Origin: an uncultured Streptococcus sp.
Lineage (GTDB): Bacteria > Bacillota > Bacilli > Lactobacillales > Streptococcaceae
Length of the DNA: 20,401 bases
NCBI GenBank assembly: GCA_905373305.1
Contig: CAJPSM010000014.1
Coordinates: forward strand, 1-20,401
Direction of reading: 5' to 3'
Shown here: piece after piece, positions 13,330 to 20,115 of the stretch
How the letters are laid out: the number at the start of each line of letters is the position of its first letter
Position numbering within the stretch: the stretch's first letter is position 1
Position numbers and translations under genes: made by a program
Notes under the pieces: generated by a model
What the model saw: only the letters and a program-made list of their open reading frames with translations
Database searches by the model: none
What the model was told of the DNA's origin: nothing

Positions 13330-14187
13330 ATGAAATACCCAAAAATTGATTTAAAAACTATTCGTCTGCAGGCTAGGCAATTTCAGGCTGAAAATCCCCG
13401 CCTCCTTCTGGTCTATCTCCTTCCTAGTATGCTGGTCATCTTGTCAGGCTTTCTCAACCCCTTGGCTCGTCTCCAAGAAAGTGTTTTAGAGCAATCCTTT
13501 TTCAGCATGCTGGCACAAGTGCTCCAAGCCTATCTCTTCCCGCTAGTGGTTTCTTTTATAAGTACGGTTTTTCTAGCAGGTGCTGCCTTTGCGACACTCA
13601 GACTCCTCAAGGATCCTGATACGGAACTCTCAGTAAAATCTAGCCTGGCCCTCTTTGCTGAAGAGCGCTTCTCACAAACCTTCCTCACCCTCCTCCTCAA
13701 ACGTTTCTACCTCTTTTTATGGAGCATTCCAAACTTAGTAGGCATTTATTTCCTTTTTTATAGCAATCTCTTGGCCCAGAGATTCGTTGCTCTACATCCT
13801 GAATTTCCCAAACTGGATCTCTCATCTGTTGAAACCGAGCAATTCCTTATGACCTTTGGGCTCTACTTTTTCGCTAGCCTCATCTTGATGATTGTGGGCA
13901 ATATCCTCTATATCCCACAACATTACGCCTACTCGCAGGTAGAATTCCTCCTCTGCGACACTCTGGATTTAGGACAAGCCAAACCCTTTCAAATCCTGAA
14001 AACCAGTCGTTTCTTGATGAAGGGTTACAAATTTCAACGCTTTGTCCTCGACCTACAACTACTCCCTTGGTACTTCCTCAATTGGATTACTTTTGGAATT
14101 GCTAGTTTCTCAATCCTTCCCTATATCCAAAACAATCACATCTTCTTTTACCGAGCCCTACTAGCTCGTAAACGTCGAAATGGATAA
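13330..14187 (+). CDS. DUF975-like integral membrane protein
   Basis: The only plus-strand gene. A 285-residue membrane protein of unknown function with about five hydrophobic segments, near residues 27-43, 66-90, 123-145, 172-195 and 243-265, and a basic C-terminus (ALLARKRRNG). Its N-terminus MKYPKIDLKTIRLQARQF and the late block VEFLLCDT...QILKTSRFLMKGYKFQRFVLDL fit the DUF975 family as I recall it. I place the start at the ATG 13330-13332; an upstream in-frame extension to 13198 overlaps tgt and is not family-like. There is no Shine-Dalgarno and the -10 box ends 6 nt before the ATG, so the mRNA is probably leaderless. It is divergent from tgt and convergent with the DUF1304 gene. Confidence 0.8.
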   Translation: MKYPKIDLKTIRLQARQFQAENPRLLLVYLLPSMLVILSGFLNPLARLQESVLEQSFFSMLAQVLQAYLFPLVVSFISTVFLAGAAFATLRLLKDPDTELSVKSSLALFAEERFSQTFLTLLLKRFYLFLWSIPNLVGIYFLFYSNLLAQRFVALHPEFPKLDLSSVETEQFLMTFGLYFFASLILMIVGNILYIPQHYAYSQVEFLLCDTLDLGQAKPFQILKTSRFLMKGYKFQRFVLDLQLLPWYFLNWITFGIASFSILPYIQNNHIFFYRALLARKRRNG

Positions 14188-14197
14188 AAATCTACAA

Positions 14198-14225
14198 AAT
14201 CCAGTGTCCTGAAAAACGCTGGGTT
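14198..14225 (+). terminator. shared terminator between convergent genes
   Basis: A 10-bp stem with two G-U pairs, 14198-14207 with 14216-14225 (AATCCAGTGT/ACGCTGGGTT), followed by TCTTATTTC on the plus strand and CACTGGATTTTG on the minus strand. It sits between the DUF975 and DUF1304 genes and probably serves both. Confidence 0.6.
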
Positions 14226-14227
14226 TC

Positions 14228-14590
14228 TTATTTCAAAAGCAAAATACTCAGCAGAGTCAAAATAGCTGGCCCACCTTGCTTCAGAATAATCTTCTTATCT
14301 GCTGTTAGAGAACCGTAGGCTGCTGCACCGAGCACAAATAAAACAAAGATGGTTACAATTTCCAAACTTTGCGAGAGATAAATCCCGTACAAGAGAAAGA
14401 CACCTATCAAAGCATTATAAATTCCTTGATTTTTAAATAATGAACTCACTGAAGGACGAGCTAGTTCTTCCTGATCCACATTAAACACTCGACTAGTAGT
14501 ATCTGATTGCGTAGCCACACTTTCCAGATAAAAAATGTAAAAATGCTCAAGGGCAACAATAGTTGCTAAAACAACTGTAAAAATAGACAT
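14228..14590 (-). CDS. DUF1304 family membrane protein
   Basis: A 120-residue integral membrane protein with four predicted helices (2-22, 57-73, 77-96, 106-119). The EHFYIFYLE motif in helix 1 and FKNQGIYNALIG (52-63) are typical of the DUF1304 family, whose function is unknown. The ATG at 14588-14590 has AAGGAGA that overlaps the stop of the marR gene, 10 nt upstream, so the two form an operon. MarR regulators often control the membrane protein beside them, which makes this protein a likely target; what it transports or senses cannot be read from sequence. Confidence 0.85.
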   Translation of the reverse strand: MSIFTVVLATIVALEHFYIFYLESVATQSDTTSRVFNVDQEELARPSVSSLFKNQGIYNALIGVFLLYGIYLSQSLEIVTIFVLFVLGAAAYGSLTADKKIILKQGGPAILTLLSILLLK

Positions 14591-14600
14591 ATTCTTCTCC

Positions 14601-15026
14601 TTAAATTTCTATCTCTTCTAAGCCAGATAGCAACTTTTCTAACAAGCGAATGAACTCTTCTCGCTCTCCTTTTGTAAGTACACTTTCCATCTGACTCTTT
14701 ACCTTTATATGTTGTTGGGGAGAGTTGGTTACTAGTTGTTCTCTCGCAAAATCTGTCATTTCCACCAAAACCTCCCTCTGGTTTTCAGGATTTCGACGAC
14801 GCTTGACAAAGCCTTCCTTTTCCAGAATCTTAAAGTGCCGTGTCAAGGCAGCCTGATCAATCTTCAAGCGCTCCTGAACTGCAATTTGATTGCAAGGAGA
14901 CTGTTCAATCAAGAAACATAAGATCTGATAACGAGTGAGACTAATCCCCAATTGTCGTTCGAATAGTTGTGTCATAGACTGATCTGCCAACCGTAGCTGA
15001 TACAGTAAATCTTGGATTGCTACCAT
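14601..15026 (-). CDS. MarR-family transcriptional regulator
   Basis: A 141-residue winged-helix repressor. N-terminal helices (MVAIQDLLYQLRLADQSMTQ) form the dimer side; the DNA-recognition region is NQIAVQERLKIDQAALTRHFKILEKEGFVKRRRNPENQR (46-84), with the wing containing RRRNPENQREVLVEMT. The start is the second of two adjacent ATGs (15024-15026), because GGAGG is then 5 nt upstream; longer starts run back into the promoter. The effector is unknown; four Cys in the longer frame reduce to two in this form, Cys37 and Cys45, so a redox role is not excluded. It is co-transcribed with the DUF1304 gene and probably autoregulated through an inverted repeat next to its -10. Confidence 0.9.
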   Translation of the reverse strand: MVAIQDLLYQLRLADQSMTQLFERQLGISLTRYQILCFLIEQSPCNQIAVQERLKIDQAALTRHFKILEKEGFVKRRRNPENQREVLVEMTDFAREQLVTNSPQQHIKVKSQMESVLTKGEREEFIRLLEKLLSGLEEIEI

Positions 15027-15051
15027 CATTCCCTCCAATATACATGATTTA

Positions 15052-15062
15052 TCAATAATTGA
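15052..15062 (-). promoter_or_regulatory. probable MarR operator
   Basis: TCAATTATTGA on the minus strand, a perfect 5+1+5 inverted repeat in an AT-rich context, lies 7 nt downstream of the -10 box and covers the predicted +1 of the marR-DUF1304 transcript. It is a natural autorepression site, although the MarR subfamily is unknown. Confidence 0.45.
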
Positions 15063-15069
15063 CTTATAA

Positions 15070-15098
15070 AGTATAGTGCAATCCAAAAAATAAATCAA
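15070..15098 (-). promoter_or_regulatory. promoter of marR-DUF1304
   Basis: TTGATT (15093-15098), exactly 17 nt, TATACT (15070-15075) on the minus strand. Confidence 0.7.
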
Positions 15099-15174
15099 GT
15101 AATATGCTTCAATTCTCTTGAAATATTAGTCGTTTCCTCATATTTGTTCTTTTTATTCTGAAACGATCACACAC

Positions 15175-15210
15175 AAAAAAGAAGTGGGAACTAAATCAGT
15201 TCCCAACTTC
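15175..15210 (-). terminator. terminator after the LysM/Sip-like gene
   Basis: A strong stem, 15181-15192 with 15198-15210 (GAAGTTGGGAACT/AGTTCCCACTTC, one bulge), followed by TTTTTT on the minus strand, 11 nt after the stop codon. Confidence 0.9.
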
Positions 15211-15221
15211 CATTTTAATGA

Positions 15222-16421
15222 TTAGTTCATTGAAACGTGAACGTGGTCATAGTGGTTTTCGGTCACACTACCACGGTCTGGCATTGGATTCCATGTGTAG
15301 GCAGGCCCATATTTGCTATCGTACGGAGCGTAGAAACGTTGTTTCCAGATGATGTAGTTGATACCACGGCTAACCATGTTTTGGACTGCGTATTCTGCAA
15401 TTTGGTCACCGAGTGTTGAACTCACTGGAACCATAAAGTCGATGGCCAAACCTTTACCATGGTCACCACTGTCACCAGGACGGTAGCCACTAAAGGATGT
15501 AATTCCAAACAAATTCGCTATTTCTTCTTTAAAGGCTGCCGTCTGTGGTTTAAGACCAGCATTCTCAGACTTGGCTACAGCAAGTCCTGCATAGTCAGGA
15601 GCCGCTGGAGCAGTATACGTTCTTGAAGGAGTTTGACTTTGCTCTGCTTGATAAGTCGAAGTTGCAGTGTCAGAATTTGTTGTTGAGTCTGTTGCACTTG
15701 TTCCTCTTGTATCAGCAGGCGTTTCTGTTACTGGTGCAGCTGCTACTGATGTTTCCGCTGAAGTCGCCGCTTCCGTCGCTTCGGTAGCTGAAGTCTCTGC
15801 TTGAGGAGCTTCTTCAACTGGACTAGTTGTTTCTGCCACCGGTGCTGCCGCTGGAGTTGTTTCTGCTGTTTCTTCTGCCACGGGTGCTTCTGTAGATGGT
15901 GTCTCTTCAGTAGTGGTCACTGTCTCAGAAACTTCTGAACTTGGCGCTACTTCTGTTGGTTTTTCAGTCTCTGTTGCACTTGGCACCTCCTCAATTGGTT
16001 GTGAAAGGTCTTCCACTTGAATCGTCTCTTCATCAACTGTCACCTGGTTGGTCGTCAAATCAGCTGTCGCAGTCGTCACTTCTTCACTAGAATCTGCTTG
16101 AGGAGTTTGGATTTCAACTTCCGTTACCTCTTCTGCCTCATTGACAGTTGTAGTGAGGACAGTCTCTGGGAAAATCAAGTCCATATTGGTGATTTTGTTC
16201 AAATTAGCAAGAACTGTCACATCTACTCCCAAAGCTTCTGCAATGGTGCTAAGAGTATCACCATACTGAATCGTATAGCTGTTTTTGTTCTCGTTTTTCG
16301 TCACGTCATTTTGGATTTGCTCAACGGTACGTGCTGTCCATGTGATTTCTTCCGCTTGGGTTGCCAATACAGGGGCAAAAGATAAGGCTACTGTTGAGGC
16401 TAATAATATTCTTTTCTTCAT
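15222..16421 (-). CDS. secreted LysM protein, Sip-like, with peptidase-M15-like C-terminal domain
   Basis: A 399-residue exported protein similar to group B streptococcal Sip and the pneumococcal LysM protein Spr1875. Residues 1-23 are a signal peptide (cut probably after TQA). A LysM domain (about 48-92, SYTIQYGDTLSTIAEALGVD) binds peptidoglycan. Residues 108-275 form a low-complexity Thr/Glu/Ala/Pro/Ser linker with imperfect PVAEET, PVAETT and PVTETP units. The C-terminal domain (284-399) contains SGYRPGDSGDHGKGLAIDF with His321 and Asp328 (HxxxxxxD) and ends NHYDHVHVSMN (His393/His395), the metal-ligand spacing of M15-type carboxypeptidases; enzymatic activity is inferred only. No LPXTG is present, so retention depends on LysM. 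The ATG at 16419-16421 has AAGGAA upstream. Confidence 0.92.
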   Translation of the reverse strand: MKKRILLASTVALSFAPVLATQAEEITWTARTVEQIQNDVTKNENKNSYTIQYGDTLSTIAEALGVDVTVLANLNKITNMDLIFPETVLTTTVNEAEEVTEVEIQTPQADSSEEVTTATADLTTNQVTVDEETIQVEDLSQPIEEVPSATETEKPTEVAPSSEVSETVTTTEETPSTEAPVAEETAETTPAAAPVAETTSPVEEAPQAETSATEATEAATSAETSVAAAPVTETPADTRGTSATDSTTNSDTATSTYQAEQSQTPSRTYTAPAAPDYAGLAVAKSENAGLKPQTAAFKEEIANLFGITSFSGYRPGDSGDHGKGLAIDFMVPVSSTLGDQIAEYAVQNMVSRGINYIIWKQRFYAPYDSKYGPAYTWNPMPDRGSVTENHYDHVHVSMN

Positions 16422-16454
16422 TCGTTCCTATTCCTTTCAAATGAGTACCTGTCT

Positions 16455-16463
16455 ATCATAACA
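16455..16463 (-). promoter_or_regulatory. extended -10 promoter of the Sip-like gene
   Basis: TGTTATGAT on the minus strand (hexamer 16455-16460), with the -35 zone falling in the T-run of the upstream terminator. The predicted leader is about 27 nt. Confidence 0.5.
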
Positions 16464-16475
16464 CAAAAAAAGTAG

Positions 16476-16496
16476 AAAAAAAGCCCTCTCGGGCCT
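16476..16496 (-). terminator. terminator between the HAD gene and the Sip-like gene
   Basis: A GC-rich stem, AGGCCC-GAGA-GGGCTT (16481-16486 with 16491-16496), followed by a run of T on the minus strand. It is about 100 nt after the HAD stop and just upstream of the next promoter. Confidence 0.75.
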
Positions 16497-16509
16497 ATTT
16501 AACAAAACT

Positions 16510-16526
16510 GTCCATTCATTGTAACA
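16510..16526 (+). promoter_or_regulatory. possible WalR (VicR) binding site
   Basis: TGTCCATTCATTGTAAC resembles the WalR box of two TGTWAH half-sites 11 nt apart: the second half is perfect, the first matches 4 of 6. It lies about 60-80 nt upstream of the predicted start of the Sip-like gene, whose pneumococcal homologue is, to my knowledge, a WalRK target. Confidence 0.4.
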
Positions 16527-16595
16527 AATCATATTACTTGAAATAGTTTGTTAGTTTCTTGTCATCAAGCTGACATATTCTTCTTAGAGAAAGCT

Positions 16596-17210
16596 CTAGA
16601 AGGAAAGCGAGCTAATATCTTCCAAATGCTCTATCTGTTGATTACAAGCTTTAGGTGAAGCAAGAAAATTGATACTCTGAATACCACTATTCTGGGCAAA
16701 TTCCACATCCAAAGTTCGATCCCCTATATAATAGGTAGTCATAGGATCCAACTCATATTTGTCTAGCAGATATGTCGCCGCTTCTGGACTGGGCTTCCGA
16801 GCAAAACCACTTTGATTGGTTAAAATCTCTGTGAAATAACATTCCAAACCCAAGTCTCTTAGAATGGTAAAGGCATTGTCTCCCTTATGGGTATAAACAA
16901 ACTGCTGAATCCCTGCTTCATCTGCCCAAGCCAACACTTCACGCGCATCTGGCATCAAAACTACCTGGGCATTCTTCTCAGCCAAACTCTGGGCACGCAC
17001 CTGATTGAGCACTTCCGCATCCAAATTTCGCTCTTCTGCCACCTTCTCCAGCAAATCCTGCACAGAATACGTGAGGATAAACTCTCTCACTTTCTCCTTA
17101 TCATAAGGAATAGAAAACTGACCAAAGGTTTCCTCAATCCCTGACAAAATCGCTTCGTAAGAGTCCAATAAGGTTCCGTCTAAATCCCAAATAAAAGCTG
17201 TTTTTTGCAT
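16596..17210 (-). CDS. HAD-superfamily (subfamily IA) phosphatase
   Basis: A 204-residue haloacid-dehalogenase-type hydrolase, phosphoglycolate-phosphatase/beta-phosphoglucomutase-like. All four motifs are present: I, WDLDGTLLD with nucleophile Asp9 and Asp11; II, VYTHK with Thr107; III, RKPSPE with Lys139; IV, YIGDRTLDVEFA with Asp164 and Asp168. The helical cap lies between about residues 15 and 85. The substrate cannot be predicted. The ATG at 17208-17210 is 3 nt after the stop of the MATE gene, and its AAAGGATAGGAA overlaps the MATE end, so the two form an operon. It ends about 100 nt before a GC-rich terminator. Confidence 0.92.
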   Translation of the reverse strand: MQKTAFIWDLDGTLLDSYEAILSGIEETFGQFSIPYDKEKVREFILTYSVQDLLEKVAEERNLDAEVLNQVRAQSLAEKNAQVVLMPDAREVLAWADEAGIQQFVYTHKGDNAFTILRDLGLECYFTEILTNQSGFARKPSPEAATYLLDKYELDPMTTYYIGDRTLDVEFAQNSGIQSINFLASPKACNQQIEHLEDISSLSF

Positions 17211-17213
17211 TTC

Positions 17214-18494
17214 CTATCCTTTCAAACTCATATAACGCTGGTAACGGTAGCGTAGAAATAACCAACGAAAACCATTATCCAAAAGGGTTCCTGCCCAAAT
17301 ACCAGGCAAACCCCACCCAAGAACAATCCCCATCAGATAGGCTGTCCCAATGCGGATACACCACATCCCGATACTTGTCGCATAAAAGGGGAGGCGAGCA
17401 TTTCCCAGTCCCTGCCAAACTGCCGTATAAATCACTGTCCCTATCGCCATAGGAGTCCCTAGTAGTGAGAAAAGCGCCACCAAAACACTAGCTTCGACCG
17501 CAACAGGATCCGTCGTATAGAGATGTGTCAGTGGTATTCCCAAGGCATAGATGCTAAATGTTAAGGGCAACATAAGGACGAAAGAAAGCCAAAAGGTTTG
17601 TTTGCTTACCTCGTCTACTCTTTCCCAGTCATTCTCTCCAACTGCTCGAGCCACCTGCATGACCGTTGCCGTAGCGACGCCAAAGGCAGGCATGTAGTTA
17701 AACTGGGTCAAGACTTCTCCGACTGCATTTCCCGCTACTGCCTCCGTCCCAAAAGAAACAACCAAGGCAATGATGACGACATCTCCAGCTCTCATCATGA
17801 GACGTTCTCCCGCTGCTGGTATAGCCAAAGTCAACAAGTCCTTATCTAGACCAAAAGACGGCTTCTCATAAGGCAACTTTAATTGCGACCATAAAATCAC
17901 AAGACCAACCAAGCGAGACAGGATAGTCCCCCATGCAACACCAGCTATCCCCATATCAAGAACAAAAATAGCTAGACTTGAAAAGAGAATATTCAAGGCA
18001 TTGGATAAAAAACTAACATAGAGGGGTAGACGCGGATTATGCGTTGCACGAATCAAGGCCCCCAAACTGGTCATCAACCCCAAAAGAACAATCGATCCAC
18101 CTACCAAAGATAAGTAGAGTCCTCCACTTTCGGCCACAGCCTGCTCAGTCCCCAAAAGTCCTATCATCTCTTGCCCAGCAAAGATAGACAAGACCCCTAA
18201 AAGAAAACTTAATAGTAAGGTAATTTTCAACGCCTCAGTCACATGATAAGCTAGCTTCGACTGGTCTTTCTGCCCCATGCTTTTTGAAATAACACTAGAA
18301 ATAGCAGCTCCCAGAGCGATGAAAATCGCCTGGTAAATCGTGATAATATTGCCAGACACTGAAACACCCGAAATAGCGATTAAGCCCAAGTGAGCAACCA
18401 AGTAACTGTCCACCATTCCCATGAGCATCTGTAAAAAGTTTTCACCCATAGCTGGCAAGGCAATATTAAGAATATCTTTATTTTTCTTAAACAA
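17214..18494 (-). CDS. MATE-family multidrug/cation exporter
   Basis: A 426-residue integral membrane transporter with twelve predicted helices in two homologous halves, belonging to the MatE (NorM/DinF-like) family. Both halves begin with the family pattern: ILNIALPAMGENFLQMLMGMVDSYLVAHLG at the N-terminus and LLTLAIPAAGERLMMRAGDVVIIALVVSFG in the middle, and the paired GAAIS / NAVGE segments are visible. It probably uses a Na+ or H+ gradient to export cationic compounds; the substrate is unknown. The start is TTG at 18492-18494 with a strong AGGAGG 6 nt upstream. The thrC terminator ends only about 20 nt before the start, leaving no space for a normal promoter, so expression may depend on read-through. 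The HAD gene follows after 3 nt. Confidence 0.93.
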   Translation of the reverse strand: MFKKNKDILNIALPAMGENFLQMLMGMVDSYLVAHLGLIAISGVSVSGNIITIYQAIFIALGAAISSVISKSMGQKDQSKLAYHVTEALKITLLLSFLLGVLSIFAGQEMIGLLGTEQAVAESGGLYLSLVGGSIVLLGLMTSLGALIRATHNPRLPLYVSFLSNALNILFSSLAIFVLDMGIAGVAWGTILSRLVGLVILWSQLKLPYEKPSFGLDKDLLTLAIPAAGERLMMRAGDVVIIALVVSFGTEAVAGNAVGEVLTQFNYMPAFGVATATVMQVARAVGENDWERVDEVSKQTFWLSFVLMLPLTFSIYALGIPLTHLYTTDPVAVEASVLVALFSLLGTPMAIGTVIYTAVWQGLGNARLPFYATSIGMWCIRIGTAYLMGIVLGWGLPGIWAGTLLDNGFRWLFLRYRYQRYMSLKG

Positions 18495-18514
18495 TCTCTC
18501 CTCCTGATGAAAAG

Positions 18515-18542
18515 AAACTCAGTTGGTTCCCCAACCGAGTTT
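18515..18542 (-). terminator. terminator after thrC
   Basis: A 12-bp stem with one G-U pair (18515-18526 with 18531-18542; AAACTCGGTTGG/CCAACTGAGTTT) and a GGAA loop, 12 nt after the thrC stop. The T-run is short and interrupted (CTTTTC), and the MATE ribosome binding site begins about 10 nt further, so some read-through is expected. Confidence 0.75.
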
Positions 18543-18554
18543 ACTCCCTCTGTC

Positions 18555-20039
18555 TTAAAGTCCTAGATAAGCCTCAACCGCTACTTGCATGTCAGCAGCT
18601 GCTACTGTTGTCTTGTGACGAACTGGAGCTGTTTCAAGCCCATCAACTGCTGGCGGCACTGCCACTCCTGAAATGTCATGTAATTGAGCCAAGGCTTCAA
18701 AGTCAGTCAAGCCTGCTTTCCCTGTTACAGCTTCTACTGCAACCACTGGGAACTTGTATGGACTAGCTGTTGAAGCAATCACGGTCTTGGTTACATCGCC
18801 AGTAGTCGCTTGGTATTTTTTATAAACTGCTGAGGCAACCGCCGTATGTGGATCCTCGATATAAGAATTTAACTCATAAACACGTTTGATTTCTGCCGAA
18901 GTTTCTTCCTCAGTCGCATATTCAGCTGCAAAGAGGTCCAGAATCTCTGCATCAAAATCAGTCAACTCATATTGTCCTTGCGTGTTCAAGGCATTCATAA
19001 GTTCAGCTGTCTTTTCAGCATTATTTCCCAAAAGATGGAAAATCAAGCGCTCCAAGTTTGAAGATACTAAGATATCCATAGATGGGCTAGTTGTGACCTT
19101 AAACTCACGTTTCTTGTCATAGACACGTGTTTTAAAGAAGTCTGTCAAGACATTATTGTCATTTGAAGCACAGATCAATTTGCCAACTGGTAGGCCGATT
19201 TGTTTAGCATAAAAGGCAGCCAAGATATTTCCGAAGTTTCCAGTTGGAACAATGAAGTTGACCTTTTCACCAGCCACAATCTCACCAGACTTGACCAACT
19301 GAGCATAGGCATAAACATAATAAACAATCTGTGGTACCAAACGACCAATGTTCATGGAGTTAGCTGATGAAAATTGCAGTTTATTAGCAGCCAATTTTTC
19401 ACGAAGTTCCACATCGTTGAACATGTGCTTCACATTTGTTTGCGCATCGTCAAAGTTTCCATCAATAGCTACAACATGGGTATTGTCTCCAGTTTGAGTG
19501 GTCATTTGCAGCTCTTGAACCTTGCTGACACCGTCTTTTGGATAAAAAACGATAATTTCAGTACCAGGCACATCTGCAAACCCCGCCATAGCCGCTTTCC
19601 CTGTATCACCAGATGTAGCTGTCAAAATGACAATCTTGTTCTCTAGACCATGTTTCTTAGCAGCCGTTGTCATAAAGTAAGGCAAGATTGACAAGGCCAT
19701 ATCCTTAAAGGCGATGGTTGAACCATGGAAGAGTTCCAAGTTGTATTGCCCATCTAGTTTCACCAAAGGGGCGATAGCTGGAGTATCAAATTTGCTATCG
19801 TAGGCATTGGTGATACAGTAATCCAACTCCTCTTCTGTAAAATCATCCAAAAAAGCAGATAAAACAAGTTTAGCCACCTCTTGGTAGGAAGCATCTTTTA
19901 ATTTGTCAAAATCCAAATCGACCTTTGGATAAGTAACCGGGGTAAAGAGACCACCGTCCGTCGCCAAACCTTGCAAAATAGCTTGGCTGGCAGTTACTGT
20001 ATTATTCGCATCACGCGTTGATTGATAAACTAATGTCAT
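18555..20039 (-). CDS. thrC: threonine synthase
   Basis: PLP-dependent lyase that turns O-phosphohomoserine into threonine, the last step of threonine synthesis. The 494 residues match the long (fold-type II, yeast/E. coli-like) class. The PLP lysine is Lys112 in FHGSTIAFKDMALS, the phosphate and cofactor loops are ATSGDTGKAA (141-150) and PTGNFGNILA (265-274), and the N-terminal TRDANNTVTASQAILQGLATDGGLF is characteristic. The ATG at 20037-20039 has AAAGGATAGAG upstream and an extended -10 (TGATATAAT). No T-box or leader peptide is visible in the ~24-nt leader, and the other threonine genes are not nearby. A terminator follows. Confidence 0.97.
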   Translation of the reverse strand: MTLVYQSTRDANNTVTASQAILQGLATDGGLFTPVTYPKVDLDFDKLKDASYQEVAKLVLSAFLDDFTEEELDYCITNAYDSKFDTPAIAPLVKLDGQYNLELFHGSTIAFKDMALSILPYFMTTAAKKHGLENKIVILTATSGDTGKAAMAGFADVPGTEIIVFYPKDGVSKVQELQMTTQTGDNTHVVAIDGNFDDAQTNVKHMFNDVELREKLAANKLQFSSANSMNIGRLVPQIVYYVYAYAQLVKSGEIVAGEKVNFIVPTGNFGNILAAFYAKQIGLPVGKLICASNDNNVLTDFFKTRVYDKKREFKVTTSPSMDILVSSNLERLIFHLLGNNAEKTAELMNALNTQGQYELTDFDAEILDLFAAEYATEEETSAEIKRVYELNSYIEDPHTAVASAVYKKYQATTGDVTKTVIASTASPYKFPVVAVEAVTGKAGLTDFEALAQLHDISGVAVPPAVDGLETAPVRHKTTVAAADMQVAVEAYLGL

Positions 20040-20069
20040 AATCTCTATCCTTTATCTATAGTCTATTCC

Positions 20070-20078
20070 ATTATATCA
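20070..20078 (-). promoter_or_regulatory. extended -10 promoter of thrC
   Basis: TGATATAAT on the minus strand (hexamer 20070-20075), with the -35 region poor. The expected start is near 20063. Confidence 0.6.
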
Positions 20079-20090
20079 TGATTTTTCAGA

Positions 20091-20115
20091 AAATTCTCCC
20101 TTTATAAGAGAAATT
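20091..20115 (-). terminator. possible weak terminator after the right-edge gene
   Basis: TTCTC/GAGAA stem with one mismatch and an outer A/T pair, followed by ATTTTCTG on the minus strand. It overlaps the stop of the edge gene. Weak; listed with low confidence. Confidence 0.3.

Noticed and set aside
15027..15098. A 24-residue longer start for the MarR protein
   Set aside because: It would begin in the -35 box of the gene's own promoter and include the operator; the ATG at 15024-15026 has GGAGG at the right distance.
15130..15166. Inverted repeat TCGTTTC/GAAACGA between marR and the LysM gene terminator
   Set aside because: Seven-base arms with a 23-nt AT-rich loop and no neighbouring gene start or T-run; no function can be supported.
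16560..16575. Inverted repeat TGTCA-N6-TGACA just after the HAD gene
   Set aside because: Short arms, no T-run, and far from the next promoter; the real terminator is at 16476-16496.
20003..20010. A second TGCGAATA (combox-like) octamer near the start of thrC
   Set aside because: It lies inside the thrC coding sequence, has no T-rich tract upstream and no gene start just downstream, so it is most likely a chance match.
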